Positions 22,158-30,891 of a stretch of DNA of 64,000 bases are shown here, one piece after another. The notes below the pieces were generated by a model. It was not told the origin of the DNA. It searched no databases and was given only the letters and a program-made list of their open reading frames with translations. The stretch comes from Streptomyces sp. JH34 (lineage in GTDB: Bacteria > Actinomycetota > Actinomycetes > Streptomycetales > Streptomycetaceae): the NCBI RefSeq assembly GCF_029428875.1, contig NZ_JAJSOO010000001.1, positions 6,606,501 to 6,670,500 on the forward strand, written 5' to 3'. A program made the translations under genes and the position numbers. Within the stretch, counting starts at the first letter, position 1, and each line of letters begins with the position of its first letter.

Positions 22158-23990
22158 TCAACAGGATGCCGAGGTGTCTCTGACGGGTGTGTCCTCCACA
22201 CGCGAGCCCGGGGCGCCGCGGCCGGGGGCGGCCGGGTTGTGCGCGTGCTGCGGGGGCGCCTCGTCGTCACCGGCCCCGACGCCGGCCGGTGGGACGCGCA
22301 GGACCAGCAGGGCGACGTCGTCTCCGCTGGGATCGATGCGCTCCAGGAGTTCGTCGAGGAAGTCCTCGATGTCATGTTCGACCAGGGCCGAGGCGTGTCT
22401 GCGCAGGGAGTCCAGCCCGGCCTCGATGTCACGCGTGCGGCTCTCGACGAGCCCGTCGGTGTAGAGGAGCAGCGTCGACTCGGGCGGGAGGTCCGCGCGG
22501 GCGTCCGGCCATCGGAGCCCCAGGTGCAGGGCCGAGCTGAGACCGAGGAGAGGGCCGTGACCGGCTTCGAGGAACCGGGTCTGCCCGTCGGCCGTGACCA
22601 GGAGGGGCGGTGGATGGCCGGCATTGACCCAATGGAGCTGCCACGGCCCGCCCTCCGGGCCCTCGATACGCGCGAAGACGCACGTGGCCATGGGGGCGTC
22701 GCTGGTATGGGTCATGGCCTCGTCCAGACGGCGGATGATCAGGCTGGGCGGTTCCGTCCGGTCCCACGCCAGGGCGCGCAGCATGTTGCGGACCTCCGCC
22801 ATGTGGGCGGCGGCCTTGAGGTCGTGGCCGACGACGTCCCCGATGACCATCGTCAGCACACCGTCGCTGAGGAGGAAGGAGTCGTACCAGTCCCCGCCGA
22901 TCTCGGCGGCGCTCTCGGCGGGCCGGTAACGGGCCGCCAACGTGAGGTGGTCCACCTGCGGCAGGGGAGTGAGGAGTTGGCGCTGCATGGTCTCGGCCAC
23001 GTGACGCTGCTGCTCGAAGAGTTCGGCGGCCTCCATGACGAGACCGGCGCGGCGTGCGATGTCGGCGAGCACGAAGACCTCGGCCTCCGTGTAGGAGGAG
23101 TCCGGGGCCACACGGGCCACCGTCAGCGCGCCGAGGACCTGCCGACGGGTGTGCAGGGGCACCACGACGCCGCAGACACCGCCCAGCCGGTCGAACAGCT
23201 CGCGGTGGGCGCCGGCGAGAGGGCTGTCCGGTGGCTCCACGAGGGTCGCGGTGTCCAGCACGACGGGTTCAGCGCTCCGCAGTGCCTGGACCGCTGCCGA
23301 CCGGGTGGATTCGGGCAGCGGCGGCAGCAGGCCCGTGAGCTCGTCGGCCGCGTCCTGGTCGCCGGAGGTACGCACGACGACGCGCCGCATCTCGCCCGTC
23401 TGCTCCGACGTGCGCAGGTCGACCGCCGCCCAGTCACCCATGTCGGGTACGAGCAGCCCGGCCAGTCTGCGCAGCATCTCCGGTGTGTCCGACGCGGAGA
23501 TGAGGACGGTCGAGACCTCCGCCACCATCGTCAGCCTGGCGGTGAGGCCCTCCAGGGCGGCGAGATAGGCAGCGGTCTGCTCGGCGGCGTCACGGTGCAG
23601 GCTGAAATCGTGGAAGACCACCACACAGCCTTCCGAGCGCCCCTCGTGCCGTAGCGGAGTGGCGGCCCAGATGACCGGGACCAGGCTGCCGTCCCCCCGG
23701 AGGAACAGTTCCTCGGTCCCTCCGGCGTCTTCGGCCGGACGGCCGCTCTCCAGCACGGCCAGCAGACCGCACTCGCTCCGTGGGACCGTGCCGCCGTCCC
23801 GCCCCCGGTGGAGCAGGTCGTGCATGTCGTGACCGAGCATGCCGTCCTGGGGACGGCCGAGGAGCTGCCCGGCGCGTGGATTGCACGCGGTCAGCCGGCC
23901 GTTCGTATCGGTGACGAACACCCCCGCACCCAGGCTGTCGAACACCGTGCGCATGAAGCCGATCTCCAGCAGCCCGTCCTCGGACCTCAT
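22158..23990 (-). CDS. PAS-GAF-SpoIIE (PP2C-type) serine phosphatase
   Basis: Start ATG 23990 with GAGG upstream is chosen because the open frame before it (to 24209) lacks domain features. The 610-residue product has a PAS domain (about 10-115: VFDSLGAGVFVTDTNGRLTA...VVVFHDFSLHRDAAEQ), a GAF-like domain (about 155-300) and a C-terminal SpoIIE phosphatase (about 330-560). The phosphatase shows the metal-binding EIGGDWYDSF, VIGDVVGHDLKAAA, VNAGHPPPLL and YTDGLVESR. A Pro/Gly-rich tail follows. Such proteins dephosphorylate anti-sigma antagonists in partner-switching networks. No membrane helix is visible, so it is probably a cytosolic sensor. The signal is unknown. Confidence 0.93.
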   Translation of the reverse strand: MRSEDGLLEIGFMRTVFDSLGAGVFVTDTNGRLTACNPRAGQLLGRPQDGMLGHDMHDLLHRGRDGGTVPRSECGLLAVLESGRPAEDAGGTEELFLRGDGSLVPVIWAATPLRHEGRSEGCVVVFHDFSLHRDAAEQTAAYLAALEGLTARLTMVAEVSTVLISASDTPEMLRRLAGLLVPDMGDWAAVDLRTSEQTGEMRRVVVRTSGDQDAADELTGLLPPLPESTRSAAVQALRSAEPVVLDTATLVEPPDSPLAGAHRELFDRLGGVCGVVVPLHTRRQVLGALTVARVAPDSSYTEAEVFVLADIARRAGLVMEAAELFEQQRHVAETMQRQLLTPLPQVDHLTLAARYRPAESAAEIGGDWYDSFLLSDGVLTMVIGDVVGHDLKAAAHMAEVRNMLRALAWDRTEPPSLIIRRLDEAMTHTSDAPMATCVFARIEGPEGGPWQLHWVNAGHPPPLLVTADGQTRFLEAGHGPLLGLSSALHLGLRWPDARADLPPESTLLLYTDGLVESRTRDIEAGLDSLRRHASALVEHDIEDFLDELLERIDPSGDDVALLVLRVPPAGVGAGDDEAPPQHAHNPAAPGRGAPGSRVEDTPVRDTSASC

Positions 23991-24297
23991 TGGCCGGCCC
24001 TCGCTGTTCGCGGGCGCCGGACCCCTCGGGCCTGGTGCGACGCCGTCACGTACTGAGGACCGACGGGCGGCGCGAACCGGGCGTGCGGCGCCCGGCCCGC
24101 CGCCGGGAACGCGGTGCGGTAGGTCGTGCGCCCGCGTCTCCCGCCTCTTGATCGGAGCCGGGCCCCGCTCCGCACGGCGAAGAGGTCCGGAGGGCTCCCG
24201 CAGCACCACAGCATCTGTTCATCATTCATCCGGCACGCCTGTTCCGCCGCTCGGGACGGACCCGCCCGCCGCCGTACCTCGCCGTCGTCGCCTCGCA
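23991..24297. other. Intergenic region upstream of the SpoIIE phosphatase gene
   Basis: About 300 bases between the phosphatase gene and the terminator of the pca genes. I see no gene, no strong palindrome and no recognisable operator. It must hold the phosphatase promoter, which I could not locate with confidence. Confidence 0.5.
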
Positions 24298-24335
24298 GAG
24301 AGGTAGCCCGCGCCCTCGGCCGGGGGCTACCTCTC
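24298..24335 (-). terminator. 12-bp hairpin terminator at the end of the pca operon
   Basis: GAGAGGTAGCCC pairs perfectly with GGGCTACCTCTC across a 14-base loop. It overlaps the stop codon of the pcaF remnant and would end the pcaI-pcaJ transcript. Confidence 0.7.
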
Positions 24336-24610
24336 CAGTACCAGCGCGGAGCCCTGGCCCACGCCGATGCACGGCGTCGCCACACCGACCCCGGATCCGG
24401 CGGCCCGCAACTGGTGGGCGACTGCACCCGCGAGACGGGCTCCCGAGGCCCCCAGGGGGTGGCCGAGCGCGATCGCCCCGCCCCGCGGATTGAGTACGGA
24501 GGCGTCGAGGTCGGGCCACTCGGCCGCAACTGGGCGAGCGCCCCGTTCTACCTGCCGATCGGGGTGCGGACGGCGTCGACGACGTACACGTCGCGGGGGC
24601 GGAAGCTCAT
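24327..24610 (-). pseudogene. pcaF: Internally deleted beta-ketoadipyl-CoA thiolase (pcaF) remnant
   Basis: The start is intact: ATG 24610 overlaps the pcaJ stop as ATGA and gives SFRPRDVYVVDAVRTPIGR, a standard thiolase beginning. The next codon is TAG where Tyr or a similar residue is expected. After NGALAQLRP the sequence jumps straight to the extreme C-terminus, WPDLDASVLNPRGGAIALGH then PLGASGARLAG and TPCIGVGQGSALVLER, followed by a stop. Thiolases are about 400 residues; here about 300, including the nucleophilic Cys region, are deleted. The operon therefore lacks its own last enzyme, the thiolysis of 3-oxoadipyl-CoA to succinyl-CoA and acetyl-CoA. Confidence 0.88.
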
Positions 24611-25254
24611 GACGCGACCCTTTCGGCCGTACGGACCGGGGCGGCCGTCCTTTCCAGGACGTCGGAGGCGCTCACCCCGGGGGCGGTCTCCACCAGGACC
24701 AGCCCGTCTTCGGTCACGTCGAGCACGGCGAGGTCCGTGATGACGCGCTGGACGCACGCCTTGCCGGTCAGAGGCAGGGTGCACTCCTCGACGATCTTCG
24801 GGCTGCCGTCCTTCGCGGTGTGCGTCATGGTCACGATGACGCGGCGGGCGCCGTGCACGAGGTCCATGGCCCCGCCGATGCCGGTCACCATCTTGCCGGG
24901 CACCGCCCAGTTGGCGAGGTCCCCCCGGGCCGACACCTCCATGGCCCCGAGCACGGCCGTGTCGATGTGACCGCCGCGGATCATGCCGAAGGAGAGCGCG
25001 GAGTCGAAGAACGAGGCGCCCGGCCGGACGGTCACCGTCTCCTTCCCCGCGTTGATGAGGTCGGGGTCGACGTCCTCGTCGTACGGGAAGGAGCCGGTGC
25101 CCAGGATGCCGTTCTCGGACTCCAGGACGACGTGCACACCCGCGGGCAGATGGTTCGGGATCAGCGTCGGCAGCCCGATGCCGAGGTTGACGTACTCGCC
25201 GTCGTGCAGCTCCGCCGCCGCCCTCGCGGCCATCTCGTTCCGGTTCCAGGCCAT
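24607..25254 (-). CDS. pcaJ: 3-oxoadipate CoA-transferase subunit B
   Basis: The 215-residue product opens MAWNRNEMAARAAAELHDGE and YVNLGIGLPTLIPNHLP and carries the catalytic glutamate in ESENGILG, then GGHIDTAVLGAMEVS and GKMVTGIGGAMDLVHGA. This is the full B subunit of the family I CoA-transferases (PcaJ, ScoB). It overlaps the A-subunit stop by one base (TGATG) and the pcaF remnant by four. With subunit A it should transfer CoA from succinyl-CoA to 3-oxoadipate in aromatic catabolism. A role in acetoacetate activation is the main alternative; the pcaF remnant and the IclR neighbour favour the pca assignment. Confidence 0.9.
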   Translation of the reverse strand: MAWNRNEMAARAAAELHDGEYVNLGIGLPTLIPNHLPAGVHVVLESENGILGTGSFPYDEDVDPDLINAGKETVTVRPGASFFDSALSFGMIRGGHIDTAVLGAMEVSARGDLANWAVPGKMVTGIGGAMDLVHGARRVIVTMTHTAKDGSPKIVEECTLPLTGKACVQRVITDLAVLDVTEDGLVLVETAPGVSASDVLERTAAPVRTAERVAS

Positions 25255-26036
25255 CAGTGCCGTGCCTCCCGCTCGGTGATCGTCCGCTTCTCGATCTTCT
25301 TGTCCGCGACCTGCCCCGGGGTCAGCGCGACCACCCGCTGGACGAAGATGCCCGGCAGGTGCACATGGTCGGGGTCGATGTCGCCCGGCTCGACGAGTTC
25401 CTCGACCTCGGCGACGGTGACGCGGCCCGCCATGGCGGCGAGCGGGTTGAAGTTGCGCGCGGACCTGTTGAAGACGAGGTTGCCGTGCCGGTCGCCCTTC
25501 GCCGCCCTGACCAGGGCGAAGTCGGTGCGGATGCCCTGCTCCAGGACGTACTCGCTACCGTCGAAGGCACGTACTTCCTTGGCGGGGGAGGCCACGGACA
25601 CACCGCCCTCGCCGTCGTACCGCCAGGGGATTCCGCCGTCGGCCACCTGCGTGCCCACGCCGACGGGGGTGTAGAACGCGGGGATGCCCGCCCCGCCTGC
25701 CCGGAGCCGCTCGGCCAGGGTGCCCTGCGGGATGAGTTCGAGCTCCAGCTCACCCCCGAGGTACTGCCGGGCGAACTCCTTGTTCCCGCCGATGTACGAG
25801 CCGGTGACCCGGCTGATCCGGCCGGCGGAGAGCAGCACCGCGAGGCCGGTGTCCATCGCTCCGCAGTTGTTGGACACGACCGCGAGTCCGCTGACGCCGC
25901 GCGTGTACAGGGCGTCGATCAACACGTTCGGCACACCACTGAGACCGAAGCCCCCCACCGCCACCGATGCGCCGTCCGGCACGTCGGCGACGGCCTGCGC
26001 CGCTGACGCGACCACCTTGTCCATGGAACCGTCCAT
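25254..26036 (-). CDS. pcaI: 3-oxoadipate CoA-transferase subunit A
   Basis: The 260-residue product has the glycine-rich CoA-binding VAVGGFGLSGVPNVLIDAL, then NNCGAMDTGLAVLL, SYIGGNKEFARQYL and ELIPQGTLAERLRAGGAGIP, and it ends MAGRVTVAEVEELVEPGDID then PGIFVQRVVAL. This is a complete A subunit. ATG 26036 and ATG 26024 are both possible; the former leaves only 15 bases to a palindromic operator. It heads the operon pcaI-pcaJ-(pcaF remnant), divergent from the IclR regulator. Confidence 0.92.
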   Translation of the reverse strand: MDGSMDKVVASAAQAVADVPDGASVAVGGFGLSGVPNVLIDALYTRGVSGLAVVSNNCGAMDTGLAVLLSAGRISRVTGSYIGGNKEFARQYLGGELELELIPQGTLAERLRAGGAGIPAFYTPVGVGTQVADGGIPWRYDGEGGVSVASPAKEVRAFDGSEYVLEQGIRTDFALVRAAKGDRHGNLVFNRSARNFNPLAAMAGRVTVAEVEELVEPGDIDPDHVHLPGIFVQRVVALTPGQVADKKIEKRTITEREARH

Positions 26037-26051
26037 CCCTTAGTGTTCGCA

Positions 26052-26071
26052 TAGTGAAGTTTCCTTCACTA
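26052..26071. promoter_or_regulatory. Palindromic operator between pcaI and the divergent IclR gene
   Basis: TAGTGAA-GTTTCC-TTCACTA is a perfect 7-6-7 inverted repeat in an A/T-rich patch, 16 bases upstream of the pcaI start. Its placement fits repression or activation of pcaIJ by the adjacent IclR-type protein. Confidence 0.65.
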
Positions 26072-26217
26072 GGATGTCGGGAGTTTGCCGCCCGGACCGG
26101 ATCCCTGTCAACGGCCCGGCGGTGCGGGAGGAGGCCGGAGATCGCCCCGCGGCGGTCGGACGCCGCCCACCGCCGTACCGTGTCTCTCCTGCACGGACCC
26201 ACTCGACGGAGAACGAG

Positions 26218-27885
26218 ATGTCACCGACCCGGACCGCCCAGCCCGGCACGCAGGTGCCTGCGGAGGCCGTCGCCCCGCTCATGCGCGGCATCGCCGTCCT
26301 GCGCCGGCTGACCGACGCGGACGGCACCCTGAGCCTCAGCGAACTCGAGCGCGCCACCGGACTGGCCCGCTCGACCGTCGACCGGGTCACCCTCACGCTG
26401 GCCCGCACGGGTTACGTCCGCGTCGACGGCAAGGCCGTCACCTTGGCCCCGCGACTGATGGAGCTGGGCAACGCCTACCTGTCGTCGATCCGCATCCCCG
26501 GCCTGCTCGGCGACGGGGTCGACGCCCTCGCGGACGAACTCGACGAGTCGGTGTCCCTCGCGGTGCCCGACCGCGGGGACGTCCGTTTCGTGCACCAGGC
26601 GACCCGGCGGCGCGCGATGTCCCTGAGCTTTCGCATCGGGGACCTGCTGCCCGCCGAACGCACCGCCCCGGGCGCACTCTTCGCCACCGGCTGGGGACCC
26701 GCCGAGTGGCAGGTGTGGGAGGAGAGGCGGCTCTCCGACCCGGAGGGCTCCGGCTTTCCGTCCCTGCCGCCGGCCCCCTGCCCGGCGGACGGCGACTTCC
26801 GGGAACGCGTGGACGTGGCGCGGACCGAGGGCTGCGCCCTGGACGACCAGCTGATCGAGCCCGGCCTCCTCGCCCTGGCCGTGCCCCTGCGCGACCCCGC
26901 CGGAGGCATCGCGTGCGTGCTCAGCGTGGTCAGCCACACCAGCAGGCACACCGCGCAGGACCTCCGCGTAAGCCTCCTGCCCCGACTGCGCGACGCCGCT
27001 TCGGCGATGGAGCGACGCCTGCGCGACGCGCCCCCCGGGGGCGCCGTCGCGGCCGCCCCCGGGGCCCTCGCGTCGTCGACCGCGGCCTCGAAGCAGGAGC
27101 TGGGCCGGGAGTTCGTCGAGTCCCTCGCCCGGGGGCTGACCGTCATCACCGCTTTCGGCGACCGCGGCGCGGCTCTGACGCTGAGTGCCGTGGCCCACGC
27201 GACAGGTCTCTCGCGCGCCTCCGCGCGCCGCGCCCTCATCACCCTGGAACACCTCGGCTACGTCACGGTGGACGGCCGGGACCACCGGCTGACACCGCGC
27301 GTCCTCGCACTCGGATATCCGCCGCTGTCCCGCACCACCCTGTCGCGGATCGCCGAGCCGCACCTCGCCGCGCTGGCGGGGCGGATCCAGGACTCCGCGT
27401 CGCTGGCCGTCCTCGTCGACGACGCCGTGCAGTACGTGGCACGTGCCGCCACCCGCCGCATCATGAACGTCAACATCACCGTCGGCACCCGCTTCCCCGC
27501 CTACGCCACCTCGCTGGGCCGGGTCCTGCTGGCCGATCTGCCCCCCGCCGCGCTCGGATCCCTCCTCGACCACGCGGAGCTCCGCCCGCTGGCCCCCCAC
27601 ACCCTCACCCGCCGGACCGAACTCGAGGACGTGCTCAGGGGTGTACGCGCCGACGGGTACGCGCTGGTCGACGAGGAGCTCGAAGCCGGCCTCCGCTCGA
27701 TCGCCGTACCCGTGCGCGACCGGGCCGGCGGCGCGGTCGCGTCCATCAACATCGCGATGCACAGCAGCAGCCGCACGATCGAGGAATGCCTGGAGCGGGT
27801 GCTGCCCCAACTCCGGCTCACCGCAGGGAACATCGAGTCCGAACTGCACACCGCGGCACGCTTCTCCCGCGTCGCCGTGATGTGA
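26218..27885 (+). CDS. Double-length IclR regulator (two complete HTH-effector modules)
   Basis: ATG 26218 has GGAG six bases upstream; 555 residues. The first module has a winged HTH (about 20-85: LSLSELERATGLARSTVDRV) and an effector domain (about 95-270) with GALFATGWG and SVSLAVPDRGDVRFV. The second repeats the plan: HTH near 315-375 (LTLSAVAHATGLSRASARRA) and effector domain to about 545 with YATSLGRVLLADLPP and RSIAVPVRDRAGGAVASINI. Typical IclR proteins are about 260 residues, so this is a tandem fusion. PcaR/PcaU-type IclR proteins control beta-ketoadipate genes, and this one is divergent from pcaI across a palindrome, so it is the likely regulator. Two HTHs in one chain could bind the site without dimerising. 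Confidence 0.9.
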   Translation: MSPTRTAQPGTQVPAEAVAPLMRGIAVLRRLTDADGTLSLSELERATGLARSTVDRVTLTLARTGYVRVDGKAVTLAPRLMELGNAYLSSIRIPGLLGDGVDALADELDESVSLAVPDRGDVRFVHQATRRRAMSLSFRIGDLLPAERTAPGALFATGWGPAEWQVWEERRLSDPEGSGFPSLPPAPCPADGDFRERVDVARTEGCALDDQLIEPGLLALAVPLRDPAGGIACVLSVVSHTSRHTAQDLRVSLLPRLRDAASAMERRLRDAPPGGAVAAAPGALASSTAASKQELGREFVESLARGLTVITAFGDRGAALTLSAVAHATGLSRASARRALITLEHLGYVTVDGRDHRLTPRVLALGYPPLSRTTLSRIAEPHLAALAGRIQDSASLAVLVDDAVQYVARAATRRIMNVNITVGTRFPAYATSLGRVLLADLPPAALGSLLDHAELRPLAPHTLTRRTELEDVLRGVRADGYALVDEELEAGLRSIAVPVRDRAGGAVASINIAMHSSSRTIEECLERVLPQLRLTAGNIESELHTAARFSRVAVM

Positions 27886-28157
27886 GCCGGTCCGGCTTCC
27901 GGCGCGTGTCCCCCTACGCCGCGGAGGAGGACATGTCGACGAGCGGGCCGAAGGTGCTGCCCCCGCCCAGCCGGGGTAGGCGACCGGACGGCAGGGCGTA
28001 CGCGGGCGTCATCCGCGCCCGACGGCGCCGAACCCACCGCACCGTCGGGCCCGCTCCGGGTGCGGACGGCGACGGGGGAACAGAGGATGCGAGGGGTGGC
28101 GAGCCGCACGGACCGGCCCCGTCGTACCGAGAAGCGACATCCGAGGGAGACAACACC

Positions 28158-30338
28158 ATGGCGCCCGAGCGATCCTCTTCCGGCAGCACCGCATCCCGCG
28201 ACCCCGGGCTCGCGCTGCCCGTGGCCGGCCGGGCCGGGTGGAACGACGTGGACCTGCGCGCGGTGGACACCGTACGAGTGCTCGCCGCCGACGCGGTCCA
28301 GAAGACCGGCAACGGCCACCCCGGCACGGCGATGAGCCTGGCACCGCTCGCCTACCTGCTGTTCCAGCAGGTCATGCGGCACGACCCCGCCGACGACCAG
28401 TGGCTGGGCAGGGACCGCTTCGTCCTCTCGTGCGGCCACAGCAGCCTCACCCTGTACATCCAGCTCTACCTGGCCGGCTACGGCCTGGAGATGGACGACC
28501 TCAAGGCACTGCGCACCTGGGACTCCGCCACCCCGGGCCACCCGGAGTACCGGCACACCCGCGGCGTCGAGATCACCACCGGTCCGCTGGGCCAGGGGAT
28601 GGGCGCTGCCGTCGGGATGGCGATGGCCGCCCGCCGTGAGAGGGGCCTGCTCGACCCGGACGCCGCACCGGGGACGAGCCCCTTCGACCACCGGGTGTAC
28701 GTGCTGGCCTCCGACGGCGACATGATGGAGGGAGTCGCGTCCGAGGCCGCGTCGCTGGCCGGGCACCAGCAGTTGGGCAATCTCGTGGCGTTCTACGACT
28801 CCAACCACATCTCCATCGAGGACGACACCGACATCTCGTTCAGCGAGGACGTACCGGCCCGCTTCGCCGCGTACGGATGGCACGTGCAGACCGTGGACTG
28901 GACCCGCACCGGCGACTACGTCGAGGACGTCGACGCGCTCCTCGCCGCGATCGAGGCGGCGAAGGCGGAACAGTCCCGGCCCTCGCTGATCACGCTGCGC
29001 ACGATCATCGGCTGGCCCGCCCCCACGAAGAAGAACACCGGCAAGGCGCACGGGGCTGCCCTGGGGGACGAGGAGGTCGCCGGCACCAAGAGGCTCCTGG
29101 GCTTCGACCCCGAGGCGTACTTCCCCGTCGAGGACGAGGTCCTCGCCCACACCCGGGCGGTCGGGCAGCGGGGCAGGGACGCCCGGGAGCGCTGGCAGCG
29201 GACCTACGAGGAATGGCGCACCGATAACCCGGGCCGGGCGGCTCTGCTGGACCGGCTGCGGGAGCAGGAACTGCCCGACGGCTGGACCGACGCCCTGCCG
29301 GACTTCCCGGCCGACGCGAAGGGCATGGCCACCCGCAAGGCGTCCGGCCAGGTGCTCACCGCCCTCGCGCCGGTCCTGCCCGAACTGTGGGGCGGCTCCG
29401 CGGACCTCGCGGGGAGCAACAACACCACCATGGACGGTGAGCCCTCCTTCGTCCCCGCCGACCGGCAGACGTCCGAGTTCGGGGGAGGCCCCTACGGGCG
29501 GACCCTGCACTTCGGTATCCGTGAGCACGCGATGGGCGCCGTACTCAACGGCATCGCCCTGCAGAGCCTCACCCGCCCCTACGGCGGTACGTTCCTCACG
29601 TTCAGCGACTACATGCGCCCCGCCGTCCGCCTCGCCGCCCTGATGAAGCTCCCCGCCACCTACGTGTGGACCCACGACTCGATCGGACTGGGCGAGGACG
29701 GCCCCACCCACCAGCCCGTCGAACACCTCGCCGCGCTGCGCGCGATCCCCGGACTCGACGTCGTGCGTCCCGGTGACGCCAACGAGACCACCACGTGCTG
29801 GCGGACGATCCTGGAGCACACGGACCGCCCCGCCGGCCTCGTCCTGACCAGGCAGAACCTCCCGGTGCTGGACCGCACCGACGGCGTCCACGCGTCCGCC
29901 GACGGAGCGGCGCGCGGTGCCTACGTCCTGGTCGACGCCTCCGGAACCACCCTCGACGTCATCCTCGTGGCGACGGGGTCCGAGGTCCACATCGCCCTCG
30001 CGGCCCGCAAGCTGCTGGCCGACGAGGGGCTGGCCGTGCGGGTGGTCTCGATGCCCTGCCGCGAATGGTTCGCCGAGCAGCCGCCGTCCTACCAGGACGA
30101 GGTGCTGCCGCCCGAAGTACGCGCCCGCGTCAGTGTCGAGGCCGCCGTCGGCCAGGGCTGGCGAGAGGTGGTCGGTGACGCCGGCCGCATCGTCAGCCTG
30201 GAGCACTACGGAGCGTCCGCCGACTACGAGCGGCTGTACGAGGAGTTCGGCATCACCCCCGAGGCCGTCGCCGCGGCAGCACGCGCCAGTATCCGCGACG
30301 CGGTGGAGCCCCCCAGGCCGGGCGGTCGACGGCCGTAG
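28158..30338 (+). CDS. tkt: Transketolase
   Basis: ATG 28158 follows GAGGGAGA; the open frame further upstream is noise. The 726-residue product has all transketolase landmarks: NGHPGTAMSLAPLAYLLFQ, CGHSSLTLYIQLYL, TGPLGQGMGAAVGMAMA, ASDGDMMEGVASEAASLAGH with the ThDP-binding GDG, then STR-type GGSADLAGSNNT and FGIREHAMGAVLNGIAL with the catalytic Glu, and THDSIGLGEDGPTHQPVEHL. It moves two-carbon units in the pentose phosphate pathway. It stands alone here without transaldolase or glucose-6-phosphate dehydrogenase, so it is probably an additional copy rather than the main tkt-tal locus. That is inference. Confidence 0.95.
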   Translation: MAPERSSSGSTASRDPGLALPVAGRAGWNDVDLRAVDTVRVLAADAVQKTGNGHPGTAMSLAPLAYLLFQQVMRHDPADDQWLGRDRFVLSCGHSSLTLYIQLYLAGYGLEMDDLKALRTWDSATPGHPEYRHTRGVEITTGPLGQGMGAAVGMAMAARRERGLLDPDAAPGTSPFDHRVYVLASDGDMMEGVASEAASLAGHQQLGNLVAFYDSNHISIEDDTDISFSEDVPARFAAYGWHVQTVDWTRTGDYVEDVDALLAAIEAAKAEQSRPSLITLRTIIGWPAPTKKNTGKAHGAALGDEEVAGTKRLLGFDPEAYFPVEDEVLAHTRAVGQRGRDARERWQRTYEEWRTDNPGRAALLDRLREQELPDGWTDALPDFPADAKGMATRKASGQVLTALAPVLPELWGGSADLAGSNNTTMDGEPSFVPADRQTSEFGGGPYGRTLHFGIREHAMGAVLNGIALQSLTRPYGGTFLTFSDYMRPAVRLAALMKLPATYVWTHDSIGLGEDGPTHQPVEHLAALRAIPGLDVVRPGDANETTTCWRTILEHTDRPAGLVLTRQNLPVLDRTDGVHASADGAARGAYVLVDASGTTLDVILVATGSEVHIALAARKLLADEGLAVRVVSMPCREWFAEQPPSYQDEVLPPEVRARVSVEAAVGQGWREVVGDAGRIVSLEHYGASADYERLYEEFGITPEAVAAAARASIRDAVEPPRPGGRRP

Positions 30339-30418
30339 GCGGCCCGCGCCTCCGCCGGCTGTGCGACGATCGAACCGCACCGGTGGAGGGCTGCCGGGCT
30401 CAGGGGGAGTGGGGTCAA

Positions 30419-30871
30419 GTGGAGGACGACGAGATCCGTGCGCGCTTCGACGGCCGTAGCCGCGTCGATCTGCTGCCCGGTCATGTCACAGCACAGAGGC
30501 AGCGCCGGATCGAGGAGATGGGCCACGCGCTCGGCTACCGGCTGCTCGACACCCAGGGGCTCGGCCCCCGCGGCGTCCGGCTCGTCTACGAGCGCGACGA
30601 CGGCCCGCTCGCCCGGCGCCGCGCCGAACTGACCGTCGCCCGGCTGCGCGCGGGGGGACCGCTGCTGCCGGTGATGGAACCCCCTGCGCCCCCGCCGCCG
30701 GGCCCGCCACCTCCGGCCCCGGCACCACGTCCGCCCCGGCAGCCGAGCCGGCCGCCCTCGGGGCCCCCGCCGCCGCCCCACACGGTGGCGCCGGCCCGGC
30801 CACGGCTTCCGCCGCGGCCGCCGTACCCGCCGCTCCCGCCGTCGGCCACGCCGGTCCCCGACGGCCCGTGA
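30419..30871 (+). CDS. Hypothetical protein with proline-rich C-terminus
   Basis: I do not recognise this family. A 150-residue product is read from GTG 30419; GTG 30383 is an alternative. The first 85 residues are charged and probably helical (RIEEMGHALGYRLLDTQGLG, VRLVYERDDGPLARRRAELT). The last 65 are over 50 percent proline with no hydrophobic anchor. It is convergent with, and 20 bases from, the end of the NHLM export genes. It may be a cytosolic accessory to that cluster or simply a neighbour. Third-position G/C bias supports coding, though the proline runs weaken that test. Confidence 0.5.
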   Translation: MEDDEIRARFDGRSRVDLLPGHVTAQRQRRIEEMGHALGYRLLDTQGLGPRGVRLVYERDDGPLARRRAELTVARLRAGGPLLPVMEPPAPPPPGPPPPAPAPRPPRQPSRPPSGPPPPPHTVAPARPRLPPRPPYPPLPPSATPVPDGP

Positions 30872-30891
30872 CCAGGGCGGGAGCCCGAGCC

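Noticed and set aside
23991..24209. N-terminal extension of the SpoIIE phosphatase
   Set aside because: The extra residues are Arg/Pro/Gly-rich without structure, and a suitable start with GAGG lies at 23990.
26085..28157. Upstream in-frame extension of transketolase across the IclR gene
   Set aside because: The translation before ATG 28158 is Arg/Pro-rich noise, and a good ribosome binding site precedes the ATG at 28158.
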